Source: Aurantimonas sp. Leaf443 (GTDB lineage: Bacteria > Pseudomonadota > Alphaproteobacteria > Rhizobiales > Rhizobiaceae). From it: 64,000 nt of DNA. The stretch is from the NCBI RefSeq assembly GCF_001425575.1, contig NZ_LMRD01000006.1:2513-66512 (forward strand), written 5' to 3'. Position 1 is the stretch's first letter; every line of letters starts with the position of its first letter. Position numbers and translations under genes: made by a program. Below are positions 54,301 through 62,571 of the stretch, piece by piece. Under the pieces are notes generated by a model. It did no database searches. It saw only the letters and a program-made list of their open reading frames with translations, and was not told the origin of the DNA.

Positions 54301-54881
54301 TGGAACGGCTCGGTCTTGAAGACGTCCACCGCCACCAGCATGTGCTGCCCGCTCGGGACATTCGACAGGTAAATGCGCATGATGTCCGTATGGATCGGCC
54401 ATTCGTAGAACGCGCGCAAAGCCATGATCTGGCCTGGCGAGCCGCGTTCGTACTTCATGTTGTCGGCATCGAGCGAAGCATCCTTCATCGGGATCGTAGA
54501 AGGGATTTCGGAAAAGCTTGAATAGCTTCGCAGGTCGATGCTGAGTTTGCTGCAGTCGATCGGCAGGGGAACGAGCGAACAGAGTCTGTTCCGAATGGTC
54601 TCGTTCGACGCCTGCTCCTGCGCCACTTCACCGGTGCGCACGGTTCGACCTACACGCATCACGGCATTCTCGAGCGCCAGCTCCCCAATGAAGACAGCTG
54701 CCGTCTCAAGCACAGCGAAAGTCAGGAGGAAGAATGGCGGCGCCAGGATCGAGAACTCGACGGCGACGGAGCCCCGTTTGTTACGGAAAAAATTACGGCA
54801 AAAGCAAGACATACTCAGCCAATCAGGAGTTCTAGACCGAAGCTGCGGTTCGAGAGAAAGATGTTGTATTGGGGTACTCAT
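54297..54881 (-). CDS. TadE-like pseudopilin-type membrane protein
   Basis: 194 residues. The TadE helix is KRGSVAVEFSILAPPFFLLT, with conserved Glu; a ~35-residue N-terminal extension precedes it. The periplasmic part includes RVGRTVRTGEVAQEQA, CSLVPLPIDCSKLSIDLR and YEWPIHTDIMRIYLSN. ATG 54881 was chosen because AGGTGAG lies 8 bp upstream; ATG 54812 would give the more usual short head, but without a ribosome binding site. It heads the tadE-F-G-like operon, and its DNA is noticeably less GC-rich than the core genes. Confidence 0.83.
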   Translation of the reverse strand: MSTPIQHLSLEPQLRSRTPDWLSMSCFCRNFFRNKRGSVAVEFSILAPPFFLLTFAVLETAAVFIGELALENAVMRVGRTVRTGEVAQEQASNETIRNRLCSLVPLPIDCSKLSIDLRSYSSFSEIPSTIPMKDASLDADNMKYERGSPGQIMALRAFYEWPIHTDIMRIYLSNVPSGQHMLVAVDVFKTEPFQ

Positions 54882-55754
54882 AAATCTCACCTGATATCGG
54901 TATTATCCGGTAGTGAAATCTTGTTTAAATAAGGTAGGCTTACAATAATTGACGTAGAGATCCTGCCTGCGTCAAGGCGTGAACTCTAGAAAGGATTTCA
55001 ACTATAGGGGGCGCTCAGGGGCTATCTCGTATGCCGTAAGGTCAGCGATCTATATGCGAGGCGTAGCATGGCAGGGCGTAAAAATATTTTCACCTGTCGC
55101 CGATGTGAATGTATTGTCAGATTAACATATGATTTACGTCGATCTGCGGGCGCGGTAACCAATCGTTATTTCTCTACAGGATGATGAGCTTCGGGCGTTC
55201 GATCGAAAGCTTGCGGCCCCTCTGGCGTGCCTTGCGGGTGGCCTCTCACCGATTTGCCTTCACGCATGGTGTCCGGATGTCCGACAAGGTGCCGCGACGT
55301 CGCGAAGCCGCTGTCGACCGGGTGCTCGTAAAGGACGGTCGGGAGGAGGGGCCGGGTCCGGCGCCGCGCCCCGGCAGACCTTGGTGGCCCTCTGTCGGCG
55401 CCTCTCGCGCAGGATGGCCGTGCTCCAGGCGACCTGCCTCCGTCCGCGCCGAAACTTGCGAGGTCACGCCGGCGGGTTCTGCGTTCGTATGGATCGGCTC
55501 ACCTGAGTGCCATGCCCGGCGGAAGCCAGCGCTGCGATGCGTGGGACCGTGCGGCTTCCGGACCTGTGGCGGAGTTGCCGGAGGCACGTGGCCTGCCCCA
55601 ACGCCCGGATCGCCGAGGCATGTGGCAAGCACACGTCCGGAACGCAATCGGCTCCCCCGAAGCCTCCGGCCGCCGGGCCAGATCCCGCAAATCGCCATCC
55701 GCACAGGCAACGCGATCGCCGACGGGGACGTGTCCATCGAGTGTCTGAAGGTCT
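54882..55754. other. 873-bp gene-poor region between the tad-like operon and tRNA-Thr
   Basis: The first ~300 bp are strongly AT-rich for this genome and must contain the promoter of the minus-strand tadE operon. The remaining ~570 bp carry overlapping frames (the longest about 196 codons, 55181-55771) with arginine/proline-rich shadow-like translations and no ribosome binding site. No attachment-site repeat of the tRNA end was found by eye. Confidence 0.5.
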
Positions 55755-55830
55755 TGGTGCCGCTTGCGTGACTCGAACACGCGACCCCATCATTACGAAT
55801 GATGTGCTCTACCGACTGAGCTAAAGCGGC
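55755..55830 (-). tRNA. tRNA-Thr (anticodon CGU)
   Basis: A 76-nt cloverleaf on the minus strand. The acceptor stem pairs GCCGCTT with AAGCGGC, followed by discriminator A and an encoded CCA. The D-arm contains AGCTCAGTCGGTAGAGC, the T-arm GTTCGAGTC. The anticodon stem CATCA/TGATG encloses TTCGTAA, giving anticodon CGU for ACG codons. All elements are intact. Confidence 0.97.
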
Positions 55831-55947
55831 CGGCCCGGACCGGGCGGCTGGCGCCCGCGGACGAGTGGCTGATAGACGGAAACGGCCGACGGTTCAAGCG
55901 GCAATTGAGGGCGGGCTTGCGCGGAGCTTGAGGCCGGCGGCGCGCGG

Positions 55948-56901
55948 TCAGTTGGCGAGGCGCCGGCGGGCGGCGGCATATTCGGCGGAGAGGCGCGCGA
56001 CGAGGTCGGCGACGGAGCCCCGCGACTCGACCGCGCCGATGCCCTGGCCCGAGCCCCAGACGTCCTTCCAGGCCTTGGCGCCGCTCGCGCCGAAATCCAT
56101 GGCGGAGGGATCGCTCTCGGGGAGCTTGTCCGGATCGAGGCCGGCGGCCTCGATGGAGGCGCGCAGGTAGTTGCCGTGAATGCCGGTGAAGAGGTTGGTG
56201 TAGACGATGTCGGCCGCGCGTCCGGCGACGATGCCCTGCTTGTAGGCCTCGGCTGCGCGCGCCTCGTGCGTGGCGATGAAGGCCGAGCCGATATAGGCGC
56301 CGTCCGCGCCCATGGCCTGCGCGGCCAGCACGTTGCCGCCGGTGGCGATGGCGCCCGACAGGAAGAGCGGGCCGTCGAACCATTGCCGGATCTCGGAGAC
56401 GAGCGCGAAGGGCGAGAGCGTTCCGGCATGGCCGCCGGCGCCGGCCGCCACGGCCACGAGACCGTCGGCGCCCTTCTCGATCGCCTTGCGGGCGAAACGG
56501 TCGTCGATCACGTCGTGGAGGACGAGGCCGCCATAGGAATGGACCGCCTCGTTCACCTCGGGCCGGGCGCCGAGCGAGGTGATGACGATGGGCACCTTGT
56601 GGCGCACGCAGGTCTCGAGATCGGCCTCCAGCCGCGCGTTGGAGCGGTGGACGATCTGGTTGACGGCGAAGGGCGCGGCGGGACTTTCGGGATGGTCGCG
56701 GTCATGCGCGGCGAGCGTCTCCTCGATCTCGCAGAGCCATTCGTCGAGCTGCGCGGCGGGCCGTGCGTTGAGGGCGGGGAAGGAGCCGACGATCCCCGCC
56801 TTGCACTGCGCCATGACGAGGGGAGGATGGGAGATGATGAAGAGCGGCGCCGCGACGACGGGCAGGCGGAGGCGGGCGGCAAGGGGTTCTGGAAGGGCCA
56901 T
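55948..56901 (-). CDS. Nitronate monooxygenase-family FMN enzyme
   Basis: 317 residues, TIM barrel of the NMO/2-nitropropane dioxygenase family. Evidence: LPVVAAPLFIISHPPLVMA near the start, GIVGSFPALNARPAAQLDEW, AFAVNQIVHRSN (as PFAVNQIVHRSNARL), then GADGLVAVAAGAGGHAGTLS with the active-site histidine, LSGAIATGGNVLAAQAMGADG and AYIGSAFIATHEA. It oxidises nitronates or acts on related alpha-anionic substrates with FMN. ATG 56901 has AGAGAGAG upstream; the longer frame is shadow. A LiuR-like motif lies 20-34 bp upstream, linking it to acyl-CoA/branched-chain control. Confidence 0.9.
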   Translation of the reverse strand: MALPEPLAARLRLPVVAAPLFIISHPPLVMAQCKAGIVGSFPALNARPAAQLDEWLCEIEETLAAHDRDHPESPAAPFAVNQIVHRSNARLEADLETCVRHKVPIVITSLGARPEVNEAVHSYGGLVLHDVIDDRFARKAIEKGADGLVAVAAGAGGHAGTLSPFALVSEIRQWFDGPLFLSGAIATGGNVLAAQAMGADGAYIGSAFIATHEARAAEAYKQGIVAGRAADIVYTNLFTGIHGNYLRASIEAAGLDPDKLPESDPSAMDFGASGAKAWKDVWGSGQGIGAVESRGSVADLVARLSAEYAAARRRLAN

Positions 56902-56920
56902 CGCGATGCGCTCTCTCTTT

Positions 56921-56935
56921 TGACGTAAACGTAAG
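56921..56935. promoter_or_regulatory. Candidate LiuR-type (MerR) operator
   Basis: The minus strand reads CTTACGTTTACGTCA in the leader of the nitronate monooxygenase gene. It closely resembles the TTTACGTTTACGTAAA-type motif described for LiuR, a MerR-family regulator of branched-chain amino acid and fatty acid catabolism in proteobacteria. No liuR gene is in the window. Confidence 0.45.
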
Positions 56936-57113
56936 TCGCGGCGACAAGCGCTACCAGATCGGCGGGGCCCGTGCAAAGCCGCCGCCTCTCGGAAGCCTCG
57001 GCCGATATCGCGCGGCCCGCTCGGTATGGCGACACGCATCGCGGAGGCGCAGGCCGTGCCGCGACGCCGCGCCGGTCTTGCATGACGGCGCGAACCGTCC
57101 GATCCTCTTTGCA

Positions 57114-57923
57114 ATGGATCTCTTCCCGCCCGTCGCCGCAACGCCCTTCCTCTTCGCCGATACGCTACCGACCCTCGTGCGCGTCATCGACACGGAGACG
57201 GCCGGGCAGCGGCTGGAGGAGGACGCGGTGATCGAGATCGGCTCGGTCGATCTCGACCTGGCGAACGGGGCGATCCTCAACCCGCTGCAGACCCTGTGCG
57301 ATCCCGCCGGCGTCGAGATCAACCCGCATGCCCGCCGCGTCCACCGCATCAGCGACGAGATGCTGGCGGGCGCGCCGCCCTTCGCGGAGGCGATCGGCCC
57401 GTTTCTCGGCGCGCCGACCTTCGCCGCGCAGCGGGCGAGCTTCGACCGCTCGCGCCTGCGCTTTCCCGGCCGCTGGCTGTGCACCTACAAGCTGGCGCTG
57501 AGGGCCTTTCCCCAGGTGCGGGCGCATGGGCTTCAGAGCCTCGTCAAATACGTGCCGCTCGACCTCTCGCCCGTTTCCGGCCTTCTCGCCGACCTTCATC
57601 CCCATCGCGCGCTCTACGATGCGGTCTGCACCGCCGTCCTCCTGCGCGAGATCGCCAACGTCCTGATGCCGCGCTGCGCGGGCGTGGAGGATTTCCTGGA
57701 GCGCGCCCACCGCGTCTCGAACGAGCCGGCGCTGCTCGCGCGCCTGCGCTTCGGCCGCCACAAGGGCGTGGTGCTCGCGGAAGTGCCAACGGACTATCTG
57801 GAATGGCTCGTCGCCGAGCCGGGCATGGAGGCGGACGCCGTCTACACCGCGCGCCACCATCTGGAGCGCCGCGTCATGCGCGGCCTGCGCGCGCTCGCGC
57901 CGGAGGCCCGGCTCGAAGGATAG
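57114..57923 (+). CDS. DEDD 3'-5' exonuclease with ExoX-like C-terminal domain
   Basis: 269 residues. The N-terminal exonuclease domain has RVIDTETAGQRLEEDAVIEI (Exo I, with Asp and Glu), VHRISDEMLAGAPPF, TFAAQRASFDRSRL (Exo II-like region, though the usual N-x-x-F-D is altered), and LHPHRALYDAVCTAVLLREI (Exo III with His/Asp). The C-terminal RLRFGRHKGVVLAEVPTDYL with YLEWLVAEPGM is the short module found in ExoX-type nucleases. It is likely a DNA proofreading/repair exonuclease. ATG 57114 is preferred to TTG 57078. An ATP-dependent ligase follows after 69 bp. Confidence 0.85.
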   Translation: MDLFPPVAATPFLFADTLPTLVRVIDTETAGQRLEEDAVIEIGSVDLDLANGAILNPLQTLCDPAGVEINPHARRVHRISDEMLAGAPPFAEAIGPFLGAPTFAAQRASFDRSRLRFPGRWLCTYKLALRAFPQVRAHGLQSLVKYVPLDLSPVSGLLADLHPHRALYDAVCTAVLLREIANVLMPRCAGVEDFLERAHRVSNEPALLARLRFGRHKGVVLAEVPTDYLEWLVAEPGMEADAVYTARHHLERRVMRGLRALAPEARLEG

Positions 57924-57992
57924 GCGGCAGGGGCGGCGGGACGGGGCGCCCAGAGCGCCCTATCTGCAGCGGAGCCTTCGCTCGGGACCGCC

Positions 57993-59657
57993 ATGAAGCC
58001 CTTCGCCGATCTCCTCGACCGACTCGTGCTGACGCCCTCGCGCAACGGCAAGCTGAAGCTCCTCGTCGACTATTTCCGCACCGAGCCGGACCCCGAGCGC
58101 GGCACGGCGCTCGCGGCGATCACGGGCGGTCTCGACCTTCGCAGCGTCAAGCCGGCCATGCTGCGGGCGCTCATGGCGGACCGGATGGACGAGATCCTCT
58201 TCGGCTATTCCTACGACTATGTCGGCGATCTCGCCGAGACGATCGCTCTCGTCTGGCCGGCGCCGCACGACGGCGCAGAGAGGCCGGTGGATGCCGGGCC
58301 GACGCTGGCCGAAGTGGTGGTGGCGCTGAACGCGGCGACGCGGCAGGAGGGGCCGAAGCTCGTGGAGGCCTGGCTCGACCGGCTGGATTCCTCCGGCCGC
58401 TACGCGCTGCTCAAGCTCGTCACCGGCTCGATGCGCATCGGCGTCTCCTCGCGCCTCGCCAAGCAGGCGCTGGCCGATTTCGGCGGGCGCGACGTCGCCG
58501 AGATCGAGGAGCTCTGGCACGGGCTGGAGCCGCCCTATCTCGATCTCTTCGCCTGGCTGGAGGGACAGGCGGAGAAGCCGGTCTCGGCCGCCGCCTCGCC
58601 TTTCCGGCCGGTGATGCTCAGCCAGGCGCTGGAGGCGCCTGACTACGGGCGCATCACGCCGCAGGACTATGCCGCCGAGTGGAAATGGGACGGGATCCGC
58701 GTGCAGGCGACCGTGGAGCGCGGCGTGCGCCGGCTCTATTCGCGCACCGGCGACGATATCGGCCACGCCTTTCCCGATCTCCTGGAGGCGATGGACTACG
58801 ACGGCTCGCTCGACGGCGAACTCCTCGTGGCCCGGCCGGCGGGGGGCAAGCCCGGCGCGCCGCAGGTCGCCCCGCATGAAGGGCCGCCGCGCGACGACAT
58901 CGTCGTCGGCACCTTCTCGGACCTGCAGCAGCGGCTGAACCGAAAGAGCGTGGCCGCCGCCATCATGAAGAAGCACCCCGTGTTCCTGCGCGCCTACGAT
59001 CTCCTGCAGGAGGGGCCCGAGGATCTGCGCACGCTGCCCTTCGCCGAGCGCCGCCGCCGGCTCGACCGCTTCGTGGAGGGGCTGGAGCCGACGCGTTTCG
59101 ACATCTCGCCCTTCGTGCCCTTCGAGAGCTTCGAGACGCTGGCCGGCTTTCGCGCCAGCCCGCCCCATCCGGTGATCGAGGGCGTGATGCTGAAGCGCTG
59201 GGACAGCGCCTATGTGCCGGGCCGGCCGAAGGGGCCGTGGTTCAAGTGGAAGCAGGACCCCCATCTCATCGACGCCGTGCTGATGTATGCCCAGCGTGGG
59301 CACGGCAAGCGCTCGAGCTTCTATTCCGACTATACGTTCGGCGTCTGGACCGGGCCGCAGGACGCGCCCGAGCTGGTGCCCGTCGGCAAGGCCTATTTCG
59401 GCTTCACCGACGAGGAGCTGAAGCAGCTCGACAAGTATATCCGCGACAACACGATCGAGCGCTTCGGGCCGGTGCGCTCGGTGCGCGCCGACCCCGACCA
59501 CGGGCTCGTCATCGAGGTGGCCTTCGAGGGCCTGGCGCGCTCGGCGCGGCACAAGTCGGGCGTGGCCATGCGCTTTCCCCGCGTGTCGCGCCTTCGCTGG
59601 GACAAGCCGGCCTTCGAGGCGGACCGGCTGGAGACGCTGCAGGCCATGCTGGCCTGA
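57993..59657 (+). CDS. ATP-dependent DNA ligase (LigC/cisplatin-damage-type)
   Basis: 554 residues. The N-terminal DNA-binding region (~1-200) holds VTGSMRIGVSSRLAKQALAD. The nucleotidyltransferase core has motif I EWKWDGIRVQ with the adenylated lysine, RTGDDIGHAFPDL, SLDGELLVA, EGVMLKRWDSAYV and KWKQDPHLIDAVL. An OB domain closes the protein (GVAMRFPRVSRLRWDKP). This is the repair-type bacterial ATP ligase that usually sits with an Lhr-type helicase and a metallo-hydrolase; those partners are absent here, and a DEDD exonuclease takes the upstream place. It joins nicks in DNA repair. Confidence 0.94.
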   Translation: MKPFADLLDRLVLTPSRNGKLKLLVDYFRTEPDPERGTALAAITGGLDLRSVKPAMLRALMADRMDEILFGYSYDYVGDLAETIALVWPAPHDGAERPVDAGPTLAEVVVALNAATRQEGPKLVEAWLDRLDSSGRYALLKLVTGSMRIGVSSRLAKQALADFGGRDVAEIEELWHGLEPPYLDLFAWLEGQAEKPVSAAASPFRPVMLSQALEAPDYGRITPQDYAAEWKWDGIRVQATVERGVRRLYSRTGDDIGHAFPDLLEAMDYDGSLDGELLVARPAGGKPGAPQVAPHEGPPRDDIVVGTFSDLQQRLNRKSVAAAIMKKHPVFLRAYDLLQEGPEDLRTLPFAERRRRLDRFVEGLEPTRFDISPFVPFESFETLAGFRASPPHPVIEGVMLKRWDSAYVPGRPKGPWFKWKQDPHLIDAVLMYAQRGHGKRSSFYSDYTFGVWTGPQDAPELVPVGKAYFGFTDEELKQLDKYIRDNTIERFGPVRSVRADPDHGLVIEVAFEGLARSARHKSGVAMRFPRVSRLRWDKPAFEADRLETLQAMLA

Positions 59658-59807
59658 CGGCCGCGCGCCGCCCGATGCCGCGCCGCCCTTGTGTCGCCGC
59701 AAGCCGCCCCTTACCTGCGGCGGCGAAGACCGGCGCCGTGGTGCCGGTTCCCGTGCGGGGCCGCGCAAGGCGGACCCCGGCGATTCGAGCCGCGGTGGAG
59801 AGTTTCG

Positions 59808-60077
59808 ATGTCGGACAGCGTGACACGGTTCCTCGGCGGCTCGCCCGTCAGCGTGGCCATCCGGCTCGTGCTCCTGTCGATCGTCGTCGGACTGATCCTG
59901 TCCTGGCTCTCCTGGAGCCCGCGCGACGTGATCGACTGGTTCACGGGCCTGTTCGACTGGATCTGGGTCAGCGTCTTCGGCTCGCTCGACCGGGCCTTCG
60001 ACTATTTCATCCTGGGCGCGGCGATCGTCGTGCCGGTCTTCCTGGTTTCGCGGCTCCTGAAGTCCGGCCGCAGCTGA
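59808..60077 (+). CDS. Small membrane protein, DUF6460-like
   Basis: 89 residues with two membrane helices (IRLVLLSIVVGLILSWLSW and DYFILGAAIVVPVFLVSRLL). The motif SWSPRDVIDWFTGLFDWIW between the helices is conserved in rhizobial small proteins of unknown function (DUF6460-type). ATG 59808 follows GTGGAGAG. It lies 150 bp after the ligase and is convergent with the HDAC-like gene. No function is assigned. Confidence 0.8.
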   Translation: MSDSVTRFLGGSPVSVAIRLVLLSIVVGLILSWLSWSPRDVIDWFTGLFDWIWVSVFGSLDRAFDYFILGAAIVVPVFLVSRLLKSGRS

Positions 60078-60087
60078 CGGCCGATTC

Positions 60088-60987
60088 TCAAGCGAACTCG
60101 TGGGCCACGCGATGCAGGATCGTGTGGCGGCGCGAGAGCGCCTCGATGTCGCGCGAATAGCCGCCGCCGATGACGGCGGCCACCGGCACCCCGCGATCCC
60201 GGAAGAAGCCGATGACCTGCCGGTCGCGCTCGGCGAGCCCCGCGTCGGAAAGCGAGAGCCGCCCGAGCCGGTCCTGCGCGTGCGGGTCCACCCCGGCATT
60301 GTAGAAGACGAGGTCGGGCGCCGCCTCCAGGCAGGTCTGCAGCGCGAAGGGTAGGACGGCGAGATAGGAGGCGTCGGGCGTTCCGTCGGGCAGGGCGATG
60401 TCGAGATCGGAGGGCGGCTTCACGTCGGGATAGTTGCGCGCCGCGTGGATGGAGAGCGTGAAGACGCTCTCGTCGCCGGCGAAGATGCGCGCCGTGCCGT
60501 CGCCCTGATGGACGTCGCAGTCGAAGACGGCGATCCGGCGCGCCGCGCCGTCGCGCAGGATGACGCGCGCGGCGACGGCGACGTCGTTGAACACCGAGAA
60601 GCCCGCCCCGCCGGAGGGGCCGGCATGGTGGCTGCCGCCCGCCGTGTTGCAGGCAAGGCCCGTGTCGAGCGCGAGGCGCGCGGTGAGGAGCGTGCCCCCG
60701 GTGGCGCAGCGCGAGCGCATGGCGACGCGCTCGTCCACCTTGAAGCCGATCGCCTTCTCGACCGCCGGATCAACGCTCTGCGTCAGCACCGCCTCGACGT
60801 AAGCCCCGTCATGGGCAAGGGCCAGCCAGTCCGGCAGCGCCGGGGCGGGCACGTGGAACCCGGCCGGGCCGACGATACCGTCCTCGACGAGGATCTGCGC
60901 GAGGCGCGTGAACTTCGACATCGGGAAGCGATGCGCCGCGTCGAAACTGGCGTCGAAGGCCGGATGATGGACGATGGGGAGGGTCAT
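60088..60987 (-). CDS. Histone-deacetylase-like amidohydrolase
   Basis: 299 residues of the bacterial HDAC superfamily (AcuC/APAH-like). Evidence includes HHPAFDASFDAAHRFPMSKF near the start, AGGSHHAGPSGGAGFSVFND with the two catalytic histidines, and VFDCDVHQGDGTARIF with zinc-binding Asp/His. VFYNAGVDPHAQDRLGRLSL and VIGGGYSRDIEALSRRH follow. Such enzymes remove acetyl groups from polyamines, proteins or small molecules; the substrate is unknown. It is 31 bp downstream of pyrD on the same strand. Confidence 0.9.
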   Translation of the reverse strand: MTLPIVHHPAFDASFDAAHRFPMSKFTRLAQILVEDGIVGPAGFHVPAPALPDWLALAHDGAYVEAVLTQSVDPAVEKAIGFKVDERVAMRSRCATGGTLLTARLALDTGLACNTAGGSHHAGPSGGAGFSVFNDVAVAARVILRDGAARRIAVFDCDVHQGDGTARIFAGDESVFTLSIHAARNYPDVKPPSDLDIALPDGTPDASYLAVLPFALQTCLEAAPDLVFYNAGVDPHAQDRLGRLSLSDAGLAERDRQVIGFFRDRGVPVAAVIGGGYSRDIEALSRRHTILHRVAHEFA

Positions 60988-61018
60988 TGCTGCGAAATAG
61001 GGCAGGGCGCGCGGGCCT

Positions 61019-62119
61019 TCACGCCGGCGGCGGCCCCGCCTCGATCAGCGCCTCCACGCTCCGGTCGCGGAAGTCGGCGACATGGTCGACGCCCATCTTC
61101 TCCATCGTGCGCAGCATGCCCTTCAGGATCTTCACCGGAAGGTCCGGCCCGCCATAGACGAGGCCGGTATAGAGCTGCACCAGATCGGCGCCGGCCTCCA
61201 TCTTGAGGATCGCCGTGCGCGCCGAATCGACGCCGCCCACGCCGATGAGCGGCATGTTCGGGCCGACCGCCCGGCGGAAGGCGGCGAGGACGTAGGTCGA
61301 GCGTTCGAGGAGCGGGCGCCCCGAGAGGCCGCCGGCCTCGCCCGCGCCCGGCTCGTTCTCGACGCCGCGCCGCGACAGGGTCGTGTTGGAGACGATCAGC
61401 CCGTCGATCGCATGCGTCAGCGCCCCGTCGGCGATGACGCCGATCTCCTCGTCGGAAAGGTCCGGCGCCACCTTCACGAAGAGCGGCTTGCGCTGCGTGG
61501 CGGTGATGGCGGCGAGCCCGTTGCGGGCGGCGACGACGGATTTCAGGAGCCGGTCGAGCTCCGAGCCGGTCTGCAGCGTGCGAAGGCCCGGCGTGTTGGG
61601 CGAGGAGATGTTGACGGTGAGATAGCTCGCCACTTCCTCGAAGCGGTTCACGCCCGCCACGTAGTCGGCGATCCGGTCGGTCGAATCCTTGTTGGCGCCG
61701 ATATTGACGCCGACGATGCCGGCCTTGCGCTGGCGCTCGCAGAGCCGCTCGAAGGCGTCGGCATGGCCGTCATTGTTGAAGCCGAGCCGATTGACGACGG
61801 CATGCGCGCCCTCGAGCCGGAAGACGCGGGGCTTCGGGTTGCCCTCCTGCGGCTGCGGCGTGAGCGTGCCCACCTCCACGAAGCCGAAGCCGAGGCGGAG
61901 CGCTCGGTCGGGCACCTCGGCGTTCTTGTCGTAGCCGGCGGCCAGACCGAGCGGGTTCGGGAAGGCGATGCCGGCGACCCTCGTGGAGAGCCGGCGATCG
62001 ACGGGGATGTTTGGCCGCGGGCCGAGGCCCCGTTTCAGCGCCTCGATCGACAGGGCGTGGCTGCGCTCGGGGTCGATCCGGAACAGGAGCGGCCGGGCGG
62101 CGCGGTAGAGACGGCTCAA
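61019..62119 (-). CDS. pyrD: Dihydroorotate dehydrogenase (quinone), class 2
   Basis: 366 residues, full length. It oxidises dihydroorotate to orotate in pyrimidine synthesis and delivers electrons to quinone at the inner membrane. Class-2 features are the N-terminal amphipathic stretch (MSRLYRAARPLLFRIDPERS), FPNPLGLAAGYDKNAEV, GFVEVGTLTPQPQEGNP, LTVNISSPNTPGLRTLQ with the catalytic serine, and LIGVGGVDSARTAILKMEAG. It overlaps the DUF952 gene by 4 bp (ATGA), an association common in Rhizobiales. Confidence 0.96.
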   Translation of the reverse strand: MSRLYRAARPLLFRIDPERSHALSIEALKRGLGPRPNIPVDRRLSTRVAGIAFPNPLGLAAGYDKNAEVPDRALRLGFGFVEVGTLTPQPQEGNPKPRVFRLEGAHAVVNRLGFNNDGHADAFERLCERQRKAGIVGVNIGANKDSTDRIADYVAGVNRFEEVASYLTVNISSPNTPGLRTLQTGSELDRLLKSVVAARNGLAAITATQRKPLFVKVAPDLSDEEIGVIADGALTHAIDGLIVSNTTLSRRGVENEPGAGEAGGLSGRPLLERSTYVLAAFRRAVGPNMPLIGVGGVDSARTAILKMEAGADLVQLYTGLVYGGPDLPVKILKGMLRTMEKMGVDHVADFRDRSVEALIEAGPPPA

Positions 62120-62460
62120 CGGATGCTGCCGGGGAACTGGTGGTGGCCGTCGGCGCCCAGACCGAGTTCCTCCACCCAGAGGACGGCGTCCATGGGCAGC
62201 GGACCGTAGAGATGAGGGAAGAGCGCCCCGCCGCGCGACGGCTCGTGCTTCAGCGCCGCGCCCAGGCGTTCGGGATCCACCGCCACGAGAAGAAGGCCGT
62301 CCTGGCCGGCGAAATGGCGGGCGGCCGTGTCGCGCACCTGCGCGCCGTTGGAGAAATGGATGAAGCCGTCGCTCTCGTCGACGGGGGCGCCGTCGAAGCG
62401 CCCCTTGTCGCGGGCGGCGATCCAGAGATCCTTGGGGACGATCTTGTAGATGGGGTCCAT
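62116..62460 (-). CDS. DUF952-family protein
   Basis: 114 residues of the DUF952 family (glutathione S-transferase-unrelated small alpha/beta proteins). Family blocks: YKIVPKDLWIAARDKGRFDG, DGFIHFSNGAQVRDTAARHF, GLLLVAVDPERLG and LFPHLYGPLPMDAVLWVEEL. The function is unknown. It is cotranslated with pyrD through a 4-bp overlap. Confidence 0.9.
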   Translation of the reverse strand: MDPIYKIVPKDLWIAARDKGRFDGAPVDESDGFIHFSNGAQVRDTAARHFAGQDGLLLVAVDPERLGAALKHEPSRGGALFPHLYGPLPMDAVLWVEELGLGADGHHQFPGSIR

Positions 62461-62571
62461 GGGGCGTTGTCCCGCTGGCTGGGGGGCTGGGGCCGCGGCG
62501 GGCGGCCGAGAGGAGGAAGATGATATGGCCGCGCGCCGTGTTGGGAAGGCTCGCGGGGGCCGCCGACGGCG

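Noticed and set aside
55181-55771. 196-codon frame upstream of tRNA-Thr
   Set aside because: No ribosome binding site, composition like a shadow frame, no recognisable domain, and it overlaps the tRNA gene.
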